Assembly (NCBI GenBank): GCA_030248195.1
Contig: JASAND010010704.1
Coordinates: forward strand, 1 to 64,000
Length of the DNA: 64,000 nucleotides
Direction of reading: 5' to 3'
Source: Trissonchulus latispiculum
Taxonomy: Eukaryota; Nematoda; Enoplea; Enoplida; Ironidae
The translations under genes were made by a program, and so were the position numbers. Below are positions 11,091 to 22,995 of the stretch, in pieces. The notes under the pieces are model-generated. The model did no database searches, was not told the DNA's origin, and worked only from the letters and a program-made list of their open reading frames with translations. Position 1 is the first letter of the stretch; each line of letters starts with the position of its first letter.

Positions 11091-12376
11091 TTCTCATAAA
11101 AACCAATGAAAGCATACCATTCTTAAGAATACATGCACATCAGTAAATTCTTTGATTTGTGATTTTTTATTGTATAATAGAAGCCTTTTATATATCTGAG
11201 CTATCAGCTTTTTATCTGTCAAAATAGCTAAGGTAATTCAACGGAGACGAAGACAGACTCAAATGGAAGGGCGCCCAACCGTGCGTTTAAATCTGTCGTG
11301 GGAGGGTGCAGATTTTCAGACAATAATGAGGAAAGGCAAATCAGAACCTCTAACAAACTGTCAATTTTTTCTATTTTCCAAATGTGTCCAAACCTGTATT
11401 TAAATGAAGTATTAAAGACGATGCAGACAGCAACTTTTATGTTTTTTGACATCAATCAGAACCCTCAAGACCCTTCATTGCTTAACAGTAACCAAAAAGG
11501 CGCGTTTAATCAAAGAGAACTTTTACGCCAAAGAAACTCTTGAAAAGAAGTGGAAAAATTAAGTTTCAGCTGGAAATTTGATGATGTCAGAAATTCCATC
11601 CCGATTTTTTAATCTGCTTTCATCAGAAGTTTTTGATACTACTTCTGAAGTTCTGAGCTACTAATTAAAGAATATCCTTTTATTATAAATCAAGCCTCGC
11701 GTTGGCACGAATCAACAACCCATCGGCAAAAGCTTCCGTAAGTGTAACTTAACTCTACTCTGATTTACTCACACGAAGATAACTATTTTTCTTTCGCATT
11801 TTTGATACTCCTCGTTCTGTAGTGTCACATTCTCGTTTCCAAGTAATTTGATTTACCCAAAAGCTTCAGCCTGATTCTATTTAATTGTGCTGACAACCAA
11901 TTAGTTTTGATTTATGAAACCAAAGTATAAACTATGCTGCTTTAATAATCTGTAGTAGGAGGGTAGTTCTCTTATTCTCATGGCTCTTGCCTAAAATAGA
12001 TTTTAGACCTTGAGGTTGTTGTTTTGAGTACACCAGTTCGGTGTGAGGAACCTTTCTTTCTATTCCATACTGAAGGAAAAACATAGGAAATGCATGCTAA
12101 TTACTTAGCTTATGTCTAGATACATACTGTGAAAATGCAGTTCTCTAAAGAAGAAAAAATATAATTTTGTGGTATAACTACAACATGTGCTTGAGAAGGT
12201 TTAGAGGGTTTCACCCTGCCCCAGACCTGGAGTTTACCCCCTAAAGAGATTGCTCACCACCCGGAATCCGGATCTTTTCGGTTTTCGGGCAAAAACCCGG
12301 AAAATCCGGTTTATTCCGTCTACTGCACATGTTTGGGTACAACTAAAATTAACATATATCTTTGATTTATTTGCAG
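11091..12376. other. Intergenic; small hairpin at 12268-12310
   Basis: No gene was recognised. Near 12268-12310, CGGTTTTCGGG and CCCGGAAAATCCG can pair around a short A-rich loop, lying just before the candidate first coding exon at 12395. Confidence 0.4.
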
Positions 12377-12394
12377 CAATAATTCTGCCTACCA

Positions 12395-15300
12395 ATGTCT
12401 CAAAATTTGACCAAATATATATTCAGTGGCTTATTCATCTTATTAGTTGGTCTCATTTGCCTTGTAAAAAATTCCGACGGTGCCGAGGTGAGCGTATACG
12501 ATAAAACAGTTTTTGACATTAAAAAGTTATTGATTATATATAATTGCTGTGCATTATCAGCACCCACGTCAAAGGTGCTCCAAAAACTTGACTGCTGATT
12601 TCTCATTCTCAAGCGATCAACGGAATTTTATCTGTTCATTTCACTAATGCTAAAACAAATCTTATTCGTTTAGGTTGAACTTGCCCTAATGCCTGACGGT
12701 AGACTTTTAGTATTGCCAGTACAACGGGTAAGTGCCAGTCTATAAATACGATAGGCACCGTCACGCTGTTTAAACATATATGTATACAGTAAATGGATGT
12801 TTTGTACTTTATTTACTGATTTGTTCTTTATCTTTGTACTGTATCTAAAATATTTAATTTATGTTAGTATTAAAACGTCTGGAAATTGCACGGGCAAACA
12901 AACATTGTGTTCTGCTCTAAGCAAATTCGCAAATTCAATACACATTTCTACCAAAATCGAGACGAATTGTTTTTATGTAAAATATCCGGCAACAGTCGGT
13001 AGCAAGCAAGTGCTTCTATGGGAAATTAAATTTCATAAACCCGAATGAAGCAAGCAGTCAGAGTCGAAAAGGGCAGAAAAAATGTCGTGCCATGCTGGGC
13101 CGGGCACAGACTAAATTGCCCCTGAAACCAAATTTCTAATTACAAGGTACATAGTAGGCGAAGTTTCATCAGTAAATTCCCCCCTCCCGTACAACTTGAC
13201 CCGTGAATTTTTTCCTCTCGGAAAGATTTCAATAAAAAATTGTTGCCCCAAAAATTTCCCTAATTCACTATTGTTCGACTTTTCATCTCGCTGCTCTTAG
13301 ATCTGGCCATTTCTTATCCTCAAAATTTCACCACTCATCAGGTAAAGAAAAATGGCCCAAAGTCTGCAAAAAATTTTCTGAAGTAGTTTGCAGTTTTCTA
13401 TGCATTTAAAACGCTTAAAAGCATAGGATCAAGTAAACAAACCCCCCAAATTCCCAAGTAAACTATCTCCCTCCAACGCTTTATCTCACTCAAAACTTGA
13501 CCCAATTGGTTAAAACTTTGTGTGGGTGCATTCCAACACATGTCTGATCGATTTATAATAAAATTTCAAAAATTTAAATATTTTATATTTTAAAATTTTT
13601 AAAGGGGGAGGGGCAAGGGGAACCAAAAAATTTTGTCTCTGATTTTGCTGAAAAGTTGTTGCACTATATATAAGAAGAAGAGTAAGCCACTAGAGGGCTC
13701 CTCTTCTTGCCATTGCGTAACGGTGCTCCGACCACAATACGCGAATGTTCCCCCGTTTGGTGGGGGGGTAGCTCTCTTCGACAAAGCATACCCCCCCTCC
13801 GTTTGGTGGGGGGTAGCAGAAAAGAGGTCCCCGTTTGGTGGGGGGGGTAGCCAACAGCCAATCAGATTGCAGAGACCCCCTCCCCGTTTGGTGGGGGGGT
13901 AGAGCAGAGGATTACGGTAGTTTTTGTTCTATTCGCAAAAGGGTCCCCGTTTGGTGGGGGGGTAGCAAAGAGGTCCCCGTTTGGTTGGGGGGTAAGCAGA
14001 ACGGGGTCCCCGTTTGGTGGGGGGGTATGCAAAAGGGTCCCCGTTTGGGGGGGGGGGGTCGCCAACAGCCAATCAGATTCATCCAATCTTAGCCTGACTT
14101 GGCGACCCCCCCCCAAACGGGGACCTCTTTTGCCTACCCCCCCCACCAAACGGGGACCCCTTTTGCATACCCTCCCACCAAACGGGGACCTCTTTTCTGC
14201 TACCCCCCCCCCCACCAAACGGAGGGGGGGTATGCTTTGTCGAAGAGAGCTACCCCCCACCAAACGGGGGAACATTCGCGTATTGTGGTCGGAGCACCGT
14301 TACGCAATGCCAAGAAGAGAAGCCCTCTAGTGGCTTACTCTTCTTCTATAATATAAGGGAATAAATTATGGACTCTTGCTTACAGCTTATACTGGATTAA
14401 GGAAAAGCTGGATCGGAAAATAGACTCCAGATTCGTCTTCTACGAAACAGAATACCCCTCTATACAACTTTTCATCAAAATCAGAGACAAAATGTTTTTG
14501 GTTCCCCTTGCCCCCCCCTACAAAACTTAAAAATTTGAAATTTTTGAAATTTTATTAGCAATCAATCAGATATGTGTTGCAGTGCACCCACACAAAGTTG
14601 GAGCTAAATTGGTTAAGTTTTGCGAAAGTTAGCATAACGTGTGTCCCTCCTCCAATTGAGGCTGGGGGGAATTGTTTACTTGATCCAAAGCATAGAATTA
14701 GCCGAAGAATTTTTTGAATTAGTTCAAAATGACCAATTCTCCATTTTTTTTCAAAAATGGCCATTTCGCTTATGAAACATGATAGGTTGATGCTGCACAA
14801 TTTTTGAAGATTTCATGTCGATAAAAGTCGTTACCAATTTATTATTATAGCTTTGTGGCTAAATATACTAAATTTGGTACGCTCTTTCACCTGGAAACAC
14901 AAAAACTAAATAATCTGAGAACTTGTTGGGCTAACAGGGATCTCTATACATACATCGATATATATAGCACACGACCTGAACCTGCATGCGAAGTATAAAA
15001 AATAGTTTTTCTGTCATGGCTAACTATAATGCGTTAAAGGAATATTTCAAAATGTGTTTATTTCCGTAAGATATTTAGAAAACTGGGTAAAACTTTGCAT
15101 GATTTTCTACGACAAAAATAACAGGCGGAAAGTTGAAACTAGAAAGTGTGCCAAGTAGAACGGCTTTCGCAGCTAATATACAATAAATTGATCACTTTAC
15201 TTTTCAGGAACAGCCACAAGCAATATTCAGAAGATCACGGAAAGGAGATGTAAGCTACTTATACCATTAAGTTTCAATTCACTGTTTCGGTATAAACAGG

Positions 15301-16489
15301 TCCATGTATTACCAAGGGGAAGGGGGTGTATATATATATATATATGTATATTAGATATAGGTATATATATAGAGCTGCTTCCTTGAAGGTAAATTGGAAC
15401 CAATGTATGAAGGAAAATTAGCACAGTAACAATTCCTAAACATATCAATATATATGTTGCTAAGAACAGAATATATAGGTTTTTAACCATAGAAAAGTTA
15501 TTTATTAGACCAAAGACAAAACTATTTCAACCTCGTACCAAGACTACATAATGATAAGAGATGTTACTAGGCAAGCATCAATGTTATCAGGGCAAAAAGT
15601 ATGCCCTGATTGCTTTGCTAACGTGCTTTGCTAACGGCTGCCCTTTTGCTTTGCAAAAGTTTGCTAACGGCTGCCCTCCCCCTGCAAATTAGGCCCATCA
15701 CTTCAAAGAAATTTGCACGCCAGATATATATGTTTTAAAGCTCGAAGCAGGCACAAAATTCGCAAACACAGTGCTTGTGCCTTCGAGCTTAAGCGCATTA
15801 GAGAGAGAAAGTGTACCCCCGTTTCAAGGGGGTATCTCTAGGTACTGTGTGTGGGGGCGGGGGGTTTACTATTTTATTAGGTTCTACTAATTTTCGGTGA
15901 CGTCAGCCGTTAGCGAACAGAGAATAGTTTTTGCTCTGATAACATAGTGTGCCCAGTGGCACACGCTTATATTATGTACTCTTGCTCGTACAATTCATTG
16001 AAATTGTGCTAATTGTGCTAAATCTCATTTTCAAAGCTTTAAGAGAATAGGCAGACTAAACCTAATTTTTATGTTTAAAATGGTCTATTTCGTAACAACA
16101 CAGTGAAAATAATTATATACTATGTAACTTTCCTATCGTAGGTTCTAATGTAAGGGAAGCAGGCATAAGAAAGATTTATAAGCCTGTAACGGGAGTTCAG
16201 CTGATGACCCTGTGATGTAGCTGGTTAGCATGTTTGCTAACGGAGTCAGAAGGGCCGTGGTTCGAAACTCGGTTGGGCCAATTCTTTACTTTCAATGGTG
16301 AGTGAAAAGCTGAATCTCCCTCTTCCCTTCTCTCTTCTAGATCCTGGTTTCGTGGGTACGAGGGTGCCTGACGCCTCCCGTTCGGAGTTGTCCTCGGTTT
16401 CTTCTTGGTTCACCAGCCCTGGCATAAGCGCTACACTAATATTTGCCTTGCAGGAAGAATGCACCCGTTTTGGAGAAATGCCAGCATAG
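12395..16489 (+). CDS. Candidate secreted small protein, four phase-0 exons
   Basis: Coding exon 1 (12395-12487) starts MSQNLTKYIF, continues as a hydrophobic signal-peptide-like segment and ends at GAG|GTGAGC. An acceptor TTGCAG just upstream (ending 12376) would place the ATG in the second exon. Exon 2 is 12674-12727 (VELALMPDGRLLVLPVQR, donor GTAAGT). Exon 3 is 15208-15249 (acceptor TTTTCAG, donor GTAAGC) and encodes the basic stretch RRSRK, a possible processing site. A possible terminal exon is 16454-16489 (acceptor CCTTGCAG), ending in TAG. All junctions are phase 0, which supports exons 1-3; the last exon is weaker. The predicted length is about 74 residues. It would be exported through the secretory pathway, perhaps as a peptide precursor. 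I recognise no family. A 1.4-kb foldback lies in intron 2. Confidence 0.42.
13350..14765. repeat. 1.4-kb foldback with GTTTGGTGGGG minisatellite
   Basis: The outer arms (about 13350-13745 and 14275-14765) are inverted copies, sharing AAAACTTTGTGTGGGTGCA, CACTAGAGGGCT and CGTAACGGTGCTCCGACC. The right arm has an extra segment near 14365-14460. Between the arms are about seven copies of CCCCGTTTGGTGGGGGGGTA in one orientation (13747-14055) and about five in the other (14104-14270). Two CCAATCAGATT sequences sit near 13858 and 14070. ORFs reading these repeats in six frames are artefacts. It lies in an intron of the candidate gene above. Confidence 0.85.
15323..15369. repeat. TA-rich microsatellite
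   Basis: A run of TA dinucleotides with minor interruptions. Confidence 0.7.
15581..15945. repeat. TIR element with TTTGCTAACGGCTGCCC repeats
   Basis: The ends are inverted: ATGTTATCAGGGCAAAAA at 15581-15598 and its imperfect complement ending at 15945. Subterminal GCTAACGGCTG appears twice on the left and once, inverted, on the right. An internal hairpin pairs AGCTCGAAG...GGCACAA with TTGTGCCTTCGAGCT near 15740-15790. No target duplication or ORF was recognised. Confidence 0.65.
16205..16282 (+). repeat. tRNA-like SINE head or relic
   Basis: It has box-A-like TGTAGCTGGTTAGCA and box-B-like GTGGTTCGAAACTC. The T arm pairs with one mismatch but the acceptor arm does not, so it is not a functional tRNA. 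Confidence 0.5.
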
Positions 16490-18066
16490 TGAAAAACTGG
16501 TTAGCGCCGTTTTGAGTTAAGATAGCCGTAGTATGGTCATTATGTTAAAAGGAGTACGCAGAAAATGCTGAGCGAAGTGAATACCCATGTACGATGTTTT
16601 AGGCGTGCTTTTCCTGCATTATGTCCATGACTCTATGTCATGAATGTTGCCGTCGATGTAAACGAACATACTGAGTGACAACAATAACTCTGCACGTTTC
16701 TGCACGTTTTCTTTACAAAAATTTGAAATAATGTATGTAAAAACTGTTTAATTTTGATGGTCCATTAAAAAAGTATGACACATGATATGATAATATATGA
16801 CAGCTTGCTTCTAAATGTATGATAAATATATAATCCTATAATATCTAAAACTAACCATGCTAGATTCCGGCTATATACTAAGCTACATACTTTATTAAGT
16901 TAGAAACCTACAAAGCATACCAATCCAAACAATAAATTATCAGAGCTTGCAGGTTTGCAAAAAGGGAGGAAAAGTTGAAGCTACAAGAGTTTGGTCGCAC
17001 CAGAAATCTCAAGAAAATGTTTGGCTTGCCCTCTCCAAATTTTTTCTGGCTACGCTAGTGAGAACTTTTGTATATAAAATCGAATGGGAAAACAAACTTA
17101 TAGACATGCAGATGGCAAACAAATAATCGAAAAACATTAAAAATATATATATATCACAGTTGTTGACAATATTAAAATCGCAGTATGACATTTATTTGCC
17201 TATCACAAAGCAGCAGAAACATAAAAGCACATTAGATATTGTTAACTTAAGATATTCCTGACATTAAAACAGGTTATATATATTACAAACTAGATCTTAG
17301 CCATAAAAACAAAACCGCTAACCTACAAAAGCAAAACTAAACATATATATATAATACCCGCAACAATTCAGCGAAAACAGATTCTCAATTACATTTATTA
17401 TAAACTTAAGGACCAGTTTTCAAGATTCACGATATACTTATGACAGCCTGGTCTATACGTGTGACCTGGTATAGTCTGATCTATAAGTGGCCGGCCAAAT
17501 GACAAAACTGCACAACACTTTGCCTCTGAACTTGATAGTTTCACTGAAATCGTATTTACATAACACAGCTAAATATTCAAACTCCTGACACCGTAAAAAT
17601 TCAGTCTAGGCATGTCAGATTTTGAAAATTACACTGGACTCAAACCAACAAAAAACTAATGAGATTTTAAAAATGTTTTAGATGTTTTAAAAATTTTTAA
17701 CTTTTGACTATATTTTCGAATGTTTGAAATAAAGAGTCTGTTTCAAGGATAAAGGCAATGGCCGCCAACCGCTTAACCTCTCAACGCCACAGCAACCCAA
17801 AATCTGAGTAATAGCCATAAGAATTACCACCTTAACTGACAGAACATACAGAACAAATTAATTAACCCTGAGAAGGCAAAATGTTTATATATAATAGAAA
17901 CATGGGTGAAATGTATAAAACAGGAATGACTTAAAAATCAGCACTAGAACTATGCATGCATGGCAACTAGGTAAGCATTGTGAAATGCCGACATGACAAC
18001 AACTCGTTTTTGTCACATAGCAAGAAAGAAGCAGACAGGTATAACCACCTACTGTAGCACATCAGT
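16490..18066. other. 3' flank of the first BTB-MATH gene and intergenic DNA
   Basis: AT-rich without a recognised gene. The sequence near 17870 (GAGAAGGCAAAATG) resembles that near 31582 (GAGAAAGCAAAATG) downstream of the second BTB-MATH gene. This suggests that the duplication that made the two genes also copied their 3' flanks. Confidence 0.45.
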
Positions 18067-20397
18067 TCAGATACAGTTGTCCTTATCCAGCAAAATAAAC
18101 ATCACCTCAATGCGCAGGTTACCATTGACCATGTAACCCTTCTCCGGATTCAGCAGATCCGGAACGAAAACAAATCTGGGAATACCCCAACGAGATTCCT
18201 TCTCACGACTGGAAAAATCCTGGGTCATGCTGGTCTCCGTGGAATACTTCTCCACAGTGGACCGGATACGAAAGTAGGCCTTCATCCGATAGGACCAGGA
18301 CGGTCCGTCCTCGTCATCAGAAAAATGGGAGACATGCGGTTTGGCCACCGGTCCAATATAGATAGCCAGATGGTCATCAATCTTTTGTAGGCAAAAATTC
18401 CAAGGAATATTCAGCACCTTTGTACCGTGACTGTGCTTCCGTCCGCTCAGCTCCTCAATATCCTCCTCTGAGAGGGTCATGCTCAGATAGCCATGGGCAT
18501 CAAAACGGCCCTCAATCAGAGGGCGCATGATTCCCGGATAGCTCGAAAATTCACGGTACTCAGGCAGCTGAAGAAAGCGATCAGGATGGGTACGTGCCCA
18601 GTGTAGACAGACCTAGAAAATGCAAAATAAATAGCGACAATTTAAACATAGTTTTCCAAGACAGACACTATGAAAGGACGCAAAGGTTCCCCTGACTTGG
18701 AGGTCGTTCCGCAGCGAGAGCTGAATGTCTGCGCTTACCCCCGGCTTACAACAGCATAGCCAAGATAGTAAACTCCAATTATGACTAGAACTGTGGAAAC
18801 AGGGCCATCATGTATCCTGTACACACGCTAGCACAGGGTATGTTTTACACGCCCCCCCCCCCAAAACAGGCGAATTTTCAAGAAACTTTCCGGCTTTGCC
18901 GTGGATTTTTTCGTAAAAATAGCTATTTTTAGCTTAAATACTTGAATTTTTGAGAACGTTTTGCGTTTCACCATGCAAAATGCGCCAAAAGTGCCACTTT
19001 TTGCCTCATTATTGCAAAAAATCTCCCCCCCCCCCCGAAATAAAATCTCTGAAAAATACCCTGTAGCATAGCCAGCAATAATCAGAGAAGGGAACACGCT
19101 AAAAAGCTTGTCGAACCCTATATGTCTTCCAGCTAAATGCTATTTTAAATTACAATCAATTTTGACAATCCACTTATTTTGACGCATTTTTAGACAGAAT
19201 TGAGACCGACGGTGGAAATTCAGAGGGAAATGCGTCCACATTAAAATATCGTTGCTCTGTAACATACAGCTTCATTAAGATGGACACTTTCGATGGCAAA
19301 GGTTGCTTCGTGTCGCCGGGACTTCAGCTGTCGAATATAGGGTCAGCTGGTTTGATTCACGCCTTAGAACACTTAGCTATTCTGGCTTTTTCCTAGGCAA
19401 AAATTTCTGGGGGGGGGGAAGTCTGGGGGGCGGTCCCCCCCCCAGGTCTGGGGGAGGGGGCACGGATTTCTGGGGGGGGGAGAAAATTTTTTCGAAAAAT
19501 GCTTAAAAAATAGCAATTTTTTGCTACTGAGCTAAAATATTAACTATTTTTAACCTAAATTTAAGCTTAAAATAGCTAAAAAATGCTTAAAAATGTCTAA
19601 AAATCCGGCGAAGCCGGAAAAATTTTCCAAAATTTGCCCTAAAAACCCTATTTTTCCGGGCACTTAAAAGTTCTGGGGGGGAAGGCCCGAATCCTGGGGG
19701 GCGGCGATTCTGGGGGGGGCGACCCAAGTCTTGGGGGGGGGGAACGAAATTCTGGGGGGGGCCGCTCCCCACCCCCCCCCCTGTAGGAAAAAGCCAGCTA
19801 TTAGATCAGGGGAAACAGCCTTTGGATTTGGTATGCATAATATAAAACTGGACTGAATGCACTAGTATGCACAAACAAACCGACGACAGACATGCAGAAA
19901 CAAATTCTAGATCAACAAGATCACTTATTTACCTGCAACAAAGATTTTGCCTCCTGAAAGGTATGACATAGAAGAAATAGTTTCCCCGCATTGCTTCCGT
20001 TAATTTTACCCATGAGGGCCATTTCAGCCTCTCGGAACAGATCCATTTCCTCAAATCGATGGGCCAACCGGAGCACTAGTTCACAGTGTTCCACTGTACG
20101 AACCAGAGAGCCCTGACTCTGGTTTAGGCCCGCAGTGCCCGTATAAAGCATTTGCAAGAATTCCTTTACAACAGAAGAATCAAAATCATCAATCTTAATC
20201 TGACCACTCTTGGACTCCGAAAGACCGGAAGTGAGATTCGCCCGCAGAACAGGATTCCGATGAAGGACCAGGGCGTGACTGTAAAATCGTTTACCATCCC
20301 GACAGATCACTTCAACGTCCGACAAGCTGTTAGGCTTATCAATGTGCTCAAAAACGCTGAAGAACCAAGCCAGTACCTTCTTACTTCTTTCATCCAT
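18067..20397 (-). CDS. BTB-BACK-MATH protein, paralogue 1
   Basis: Probable substrate adaptor of a cullin-3 ubiquitin ligase, in which BTB would bind CUL3 and dimerise and MATH would bind substrate (known roles of BTB and MATH families). Two exons: 20397-19933 (155 codons, ATG to donor GTAAAT) and 18612-18067 (acceptor TTTCTAG, stop TGA), phase 0, about 336 residues. Exon 1 has a BTB/POZ fold (about residues 25-125, with SDVEVICRDGKRFYSHALVL) and the start of a BACK-like helical region. Exon 2 continues it (VCLHWARTHPDRF) and ends in a MATH domain with the signature SRWGIPRFVFVPDLL and NGNLRIEVMFIL. The domain order is the reverse of SPOP-type MATH-BTB proteins. The 1.3-kb intron carries two MITEs. 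A second copy lies 12 kb to the right on the same strand. Confidence 0.88.
18834..19063. mobile_element. MITE with CAGGGTA TIR and 5-bp TSD
   Basis: Ends CAGGGTATGTTT and (reverse complement) CAGGGTATTTTT, flanked by TAGCA at 18829-18833 and 19064-19068. It contains C tracts at both ends and the palindromic core TTCCGGCTTTGCCG near 18888. It is non-coding and lies in the intron of the first BTB-MATH gene. Confidence 0.8.
19382..19797. mobile_element. MITE with CTGGCTTTTTCCTA TIR and 5-bp TSD
   Basis: Perfect 14-bp TIRs (CTGGCTTTTTCCTA) at 19382-19395 and 19784-19797. Flanked by CTATT at 19377-19381 and 19798-19802. Long G tracts lie at both ends, and the palindrome TCCGGCGAAGCCGGA is near 19604. 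No ORF. This is the second insertion in the same intron. Confidence 0.82.
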
Positions 20398-20709
20398 GAT
20401 TTAAAAATGTAACCCCTAAAACAGCAAATTCAATGATCTAGACATTTTTTACAGTTTTATCTGTGACAGCTGGCCTGTTCTTACTGGGGGATGAAGAGAG
20501 ACCATTCGCAATAAATAAATTTCGACCTCATCCATAACCATTTTCCTCAATTCTGAAAAAACATGCATGCAGGAATTTTCAAGGGAATTTCACTTTTTAC
20601 CTTAAATAAAATCACCTAAATTAGCTATTTGTGCGTCTTTATACGGGCATAGGGTTGTACTGGGCATACGACTACTTGCTAAAAGTTGAACCCTTGGGTG
20701 GGGTATATA
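20398..20709. promoter_or_regulatory. 5' flank of BTB-MATH paralogue 1
   Basis: The first ~30 bp upstream of the ATG (ATTTAAA and ACCCCTAAAA blocks on the plus strand) are similar to those at 33052-33080 upstream of paralogue 2, so they were duplicated with the gene. No core promoter motif is obvious. Confidence 0.3.
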
Positions 20710-22989
20710 GTCAGGGCGGGGAAAAACACATATACGGAAATAAGGCTGTAACTGTTTTGACTTAAGGCTAAGAGAGCTTGCGTTTGTACCATGGTGTATA
20801 TCGCTCCTAGTTCTATCGATTCATGTATAGAAATCCGCCGGAATGAACATCAGTAGGAATAATCGATTTTGTCTGTGTTTTTCTCCCCGCACTTTGGGGA
20901 AAAACACACCGGCGGGGAAAAACATGGTACTAAAAATGATCCCAGGTGATCCACTGGACACTAAGTGTTACACATTAAAGGCTGTTTGTACATTGTTGGC
21001 CATGCTAAACAACATGGTGCACTTTAGGGTTGTTAATTTACATGTAAAAAAGTAATTAATTTTTACACCTGTTTTTTAACAGTGTGAAAAAGTGTTAAAA
21101 AGTGTAAAAAAAGTGTTAAAAAGTGTAAAAAAGTGTTAAAAAGTGTAAAAAATGTGTAAAAAATGTTAAGATGCCAAATTCATTTCCTCTGTACCACAGT
21201 AATGATTGGCGCATTGTTCAACTGTCAGAAATGATGAGTTTAAGCATTTTATTGCATGCCGCCACAGCCATAAGGCATTTATTTATTTTGATAATTGACC
21301 AAGAATTTTGTTAATTGCTCTCAATTCTCCTTAAAATATTCATGTTCTCTTTTTGCATTTATAAAGTGACGACAGATTTAGCAAAAGAAAAATATAGAAA
21401 GTGCCATTTACATTATTTGCATTAGTATTCCCAATGCAATTTCCAAATACTTTTTCTTATTAGTGAGATCGGAAAATCAAGCGCCTTTTCAAATTATTTT
21501 ATTTCCAAATTTTCAAAAATTTCTATTTCAAGTTTCAAAATTTTTAAATAATGAGAATGTTCTGTTTATAGAAATCTATCAGAGCATTGTCTGGTGTTTT
21601 AGATTTCAAAAATTATTTTAGCTGTGAAATTTTTGATTCTGAAATACTGTTCCATTATGGCTTAGGATTGTTAAATTCTATTGACTGAGATGTTCACTTA
21701 AAGAATCCATCTTGCAGGATTTCTAAATTTTCAATGAAAGTAAACATTCCTCTCAGAACGTTATCTGGCACGAGATTCAATAGCTACTGAGTTACAGTCG
21801 GCATTCGGCAACTTATTAATCGAAAATGAATTCCCAAAAAATCCTCAACATTGTCCAACCCCCGTCTTTACTTTGAATGTCGTCTTTTACTTGTTGAAAT
21901 AAAATACTTTTAAGATGATTTTCACGTACTGAAACAATACCTGTCTGCAATATATACTATATATACTTGAAACACTATATTTCACAATCAACGGTCTGTG
22001 AAAAAGTGTAAAAAAATTGTAAAAAAAGTGTAAAAAACTTGTAAAAATGTGTAAAAAATTCCGAAAGGTAGTGTTAAAAAATGTTAAAAATATGTAAAAA
22101 ATCTACTGTTAAAAAGTGTAAAAACGTGGTGTGAAAAAGTGTAAAATACCTGTTAAAAAGTCAGAAATTTTGCTACTGTTAATAACTGTAAAAATGTTTT
22201 TTAACATTTTTACTTTTTTACAATTTACAACCCTAGTGCACTTTGTTTTCAGTAGAAAGCTGCTTATTGGACATAGTCAGATGCATTTTACGTCAAGGCT
22301 CCTGAACCCACGAAATGATCGGATATCGCAACAAAAACGGCACCCAGACAACTATAATACCAAAACACTTGCAAATGAGTTTTTAAAATTTTAAAAATTT
22401 TGCCTTGTATACATATAAAACCTGGCACAATGATGCAGCAAATCTTTATCCTTAATTTATGAACTATTTGAAGCTCTAACTGCGTATCTTTCGAACCAGA
22501 ATTACAAAACAAGACCCGCTTTATCGTTTAAGAGCATCAGTATTGCTCAGAACTACATATTGGACTATTTGTAAAAATTGGGTGGTGTGCTTTTTACCCC
22601 GCTGAGGGGTCAAAATGGGCGGGGAGAAAAAACACCCAGTACTCAGCCTGCATAAAAGGCAGGAGGCTGCCGTCTATACCAAACGCTAGATAGGGTCCAT
22701 ATATACCCCTATGCCAAAGACTAGCTAAGTTTTCCTTATAGGTGTCTAGAAATAAGCTTAGCAAAATTTAAAATTTCTTAGGTTTCAGAGGTCATTTAAG
22801 GGGTCTACTTTGGAACACTGTCAGAATAGACAGCTTTGGCCCATACCAATCTTATGGGTATGGTTTTACTGTAAAAAAGATAGCGCTTTCATTTGCACTA
22901 TACTAGGCCTCTATATCTGCTACCTTGAGTTCTCTGGGTGGGTGTGTTTTTCTCCCCATCTTTTCGGGTGTGTTTTTCCCCGCCCTGAC
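20710..22989. mobile_element. 2.3-kb non-autonomous TIR element
   Basis: TIRs GTCAGGGCGGGGAAAAACAC start at 20710 and end at 22989, flanked by TATATA at 20704-20709 and 22990-22995. Subterminal GGGGAAAAACACAC-type motifs recur at about 20878-20925, 22590-22640 and 22937-22985, often as pairs facing each other. No transposase ORF was found. A hAT-like element at 21025-22235 is nested inside. Confidence 0.75.
21025..22235. mobile_element. hAT-like element nested in the 2.3-kb element
   Basis: TIRs TAGGGTTGT(T)AATTTACA at 21025 and, inverted, ending at 22235. Exact 8-bp duplication GTGCACTT at 21017-21024 and 22236-22243. Both ends carry clusters of GTGTAAAAA/GTTAAAAA motifs (21045-21170 and 21998-22225). 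The interior has no coding capacity. A truncated relative lies at 35290-35668. TAGGG-type TIRs with 8-bp duplications are typical of hAT elements. Confidence 0.85.
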
Positions 22990-22995
22990 TATATA

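Noticed and set aside
13747..14270. CRISPR-like array of GTTTGGTGGGG units
   Set aside because: Units are minisatellite copies without regular unique spacers, in both orientations, in a eukaryotic context with no cas genes.
13598..14356. Overlapping Pro/Gly-rich ORFs on both strands
   Set aside because: They translate the GTTTGGTGGGG minisatellite in all frames and mirror each other.
16205..16282. Functional tRNA gene
   Set aside because: Boxes A and B are present but the acceptor arm does not pair. The same holds for 9035-9122 and 50836-50906.
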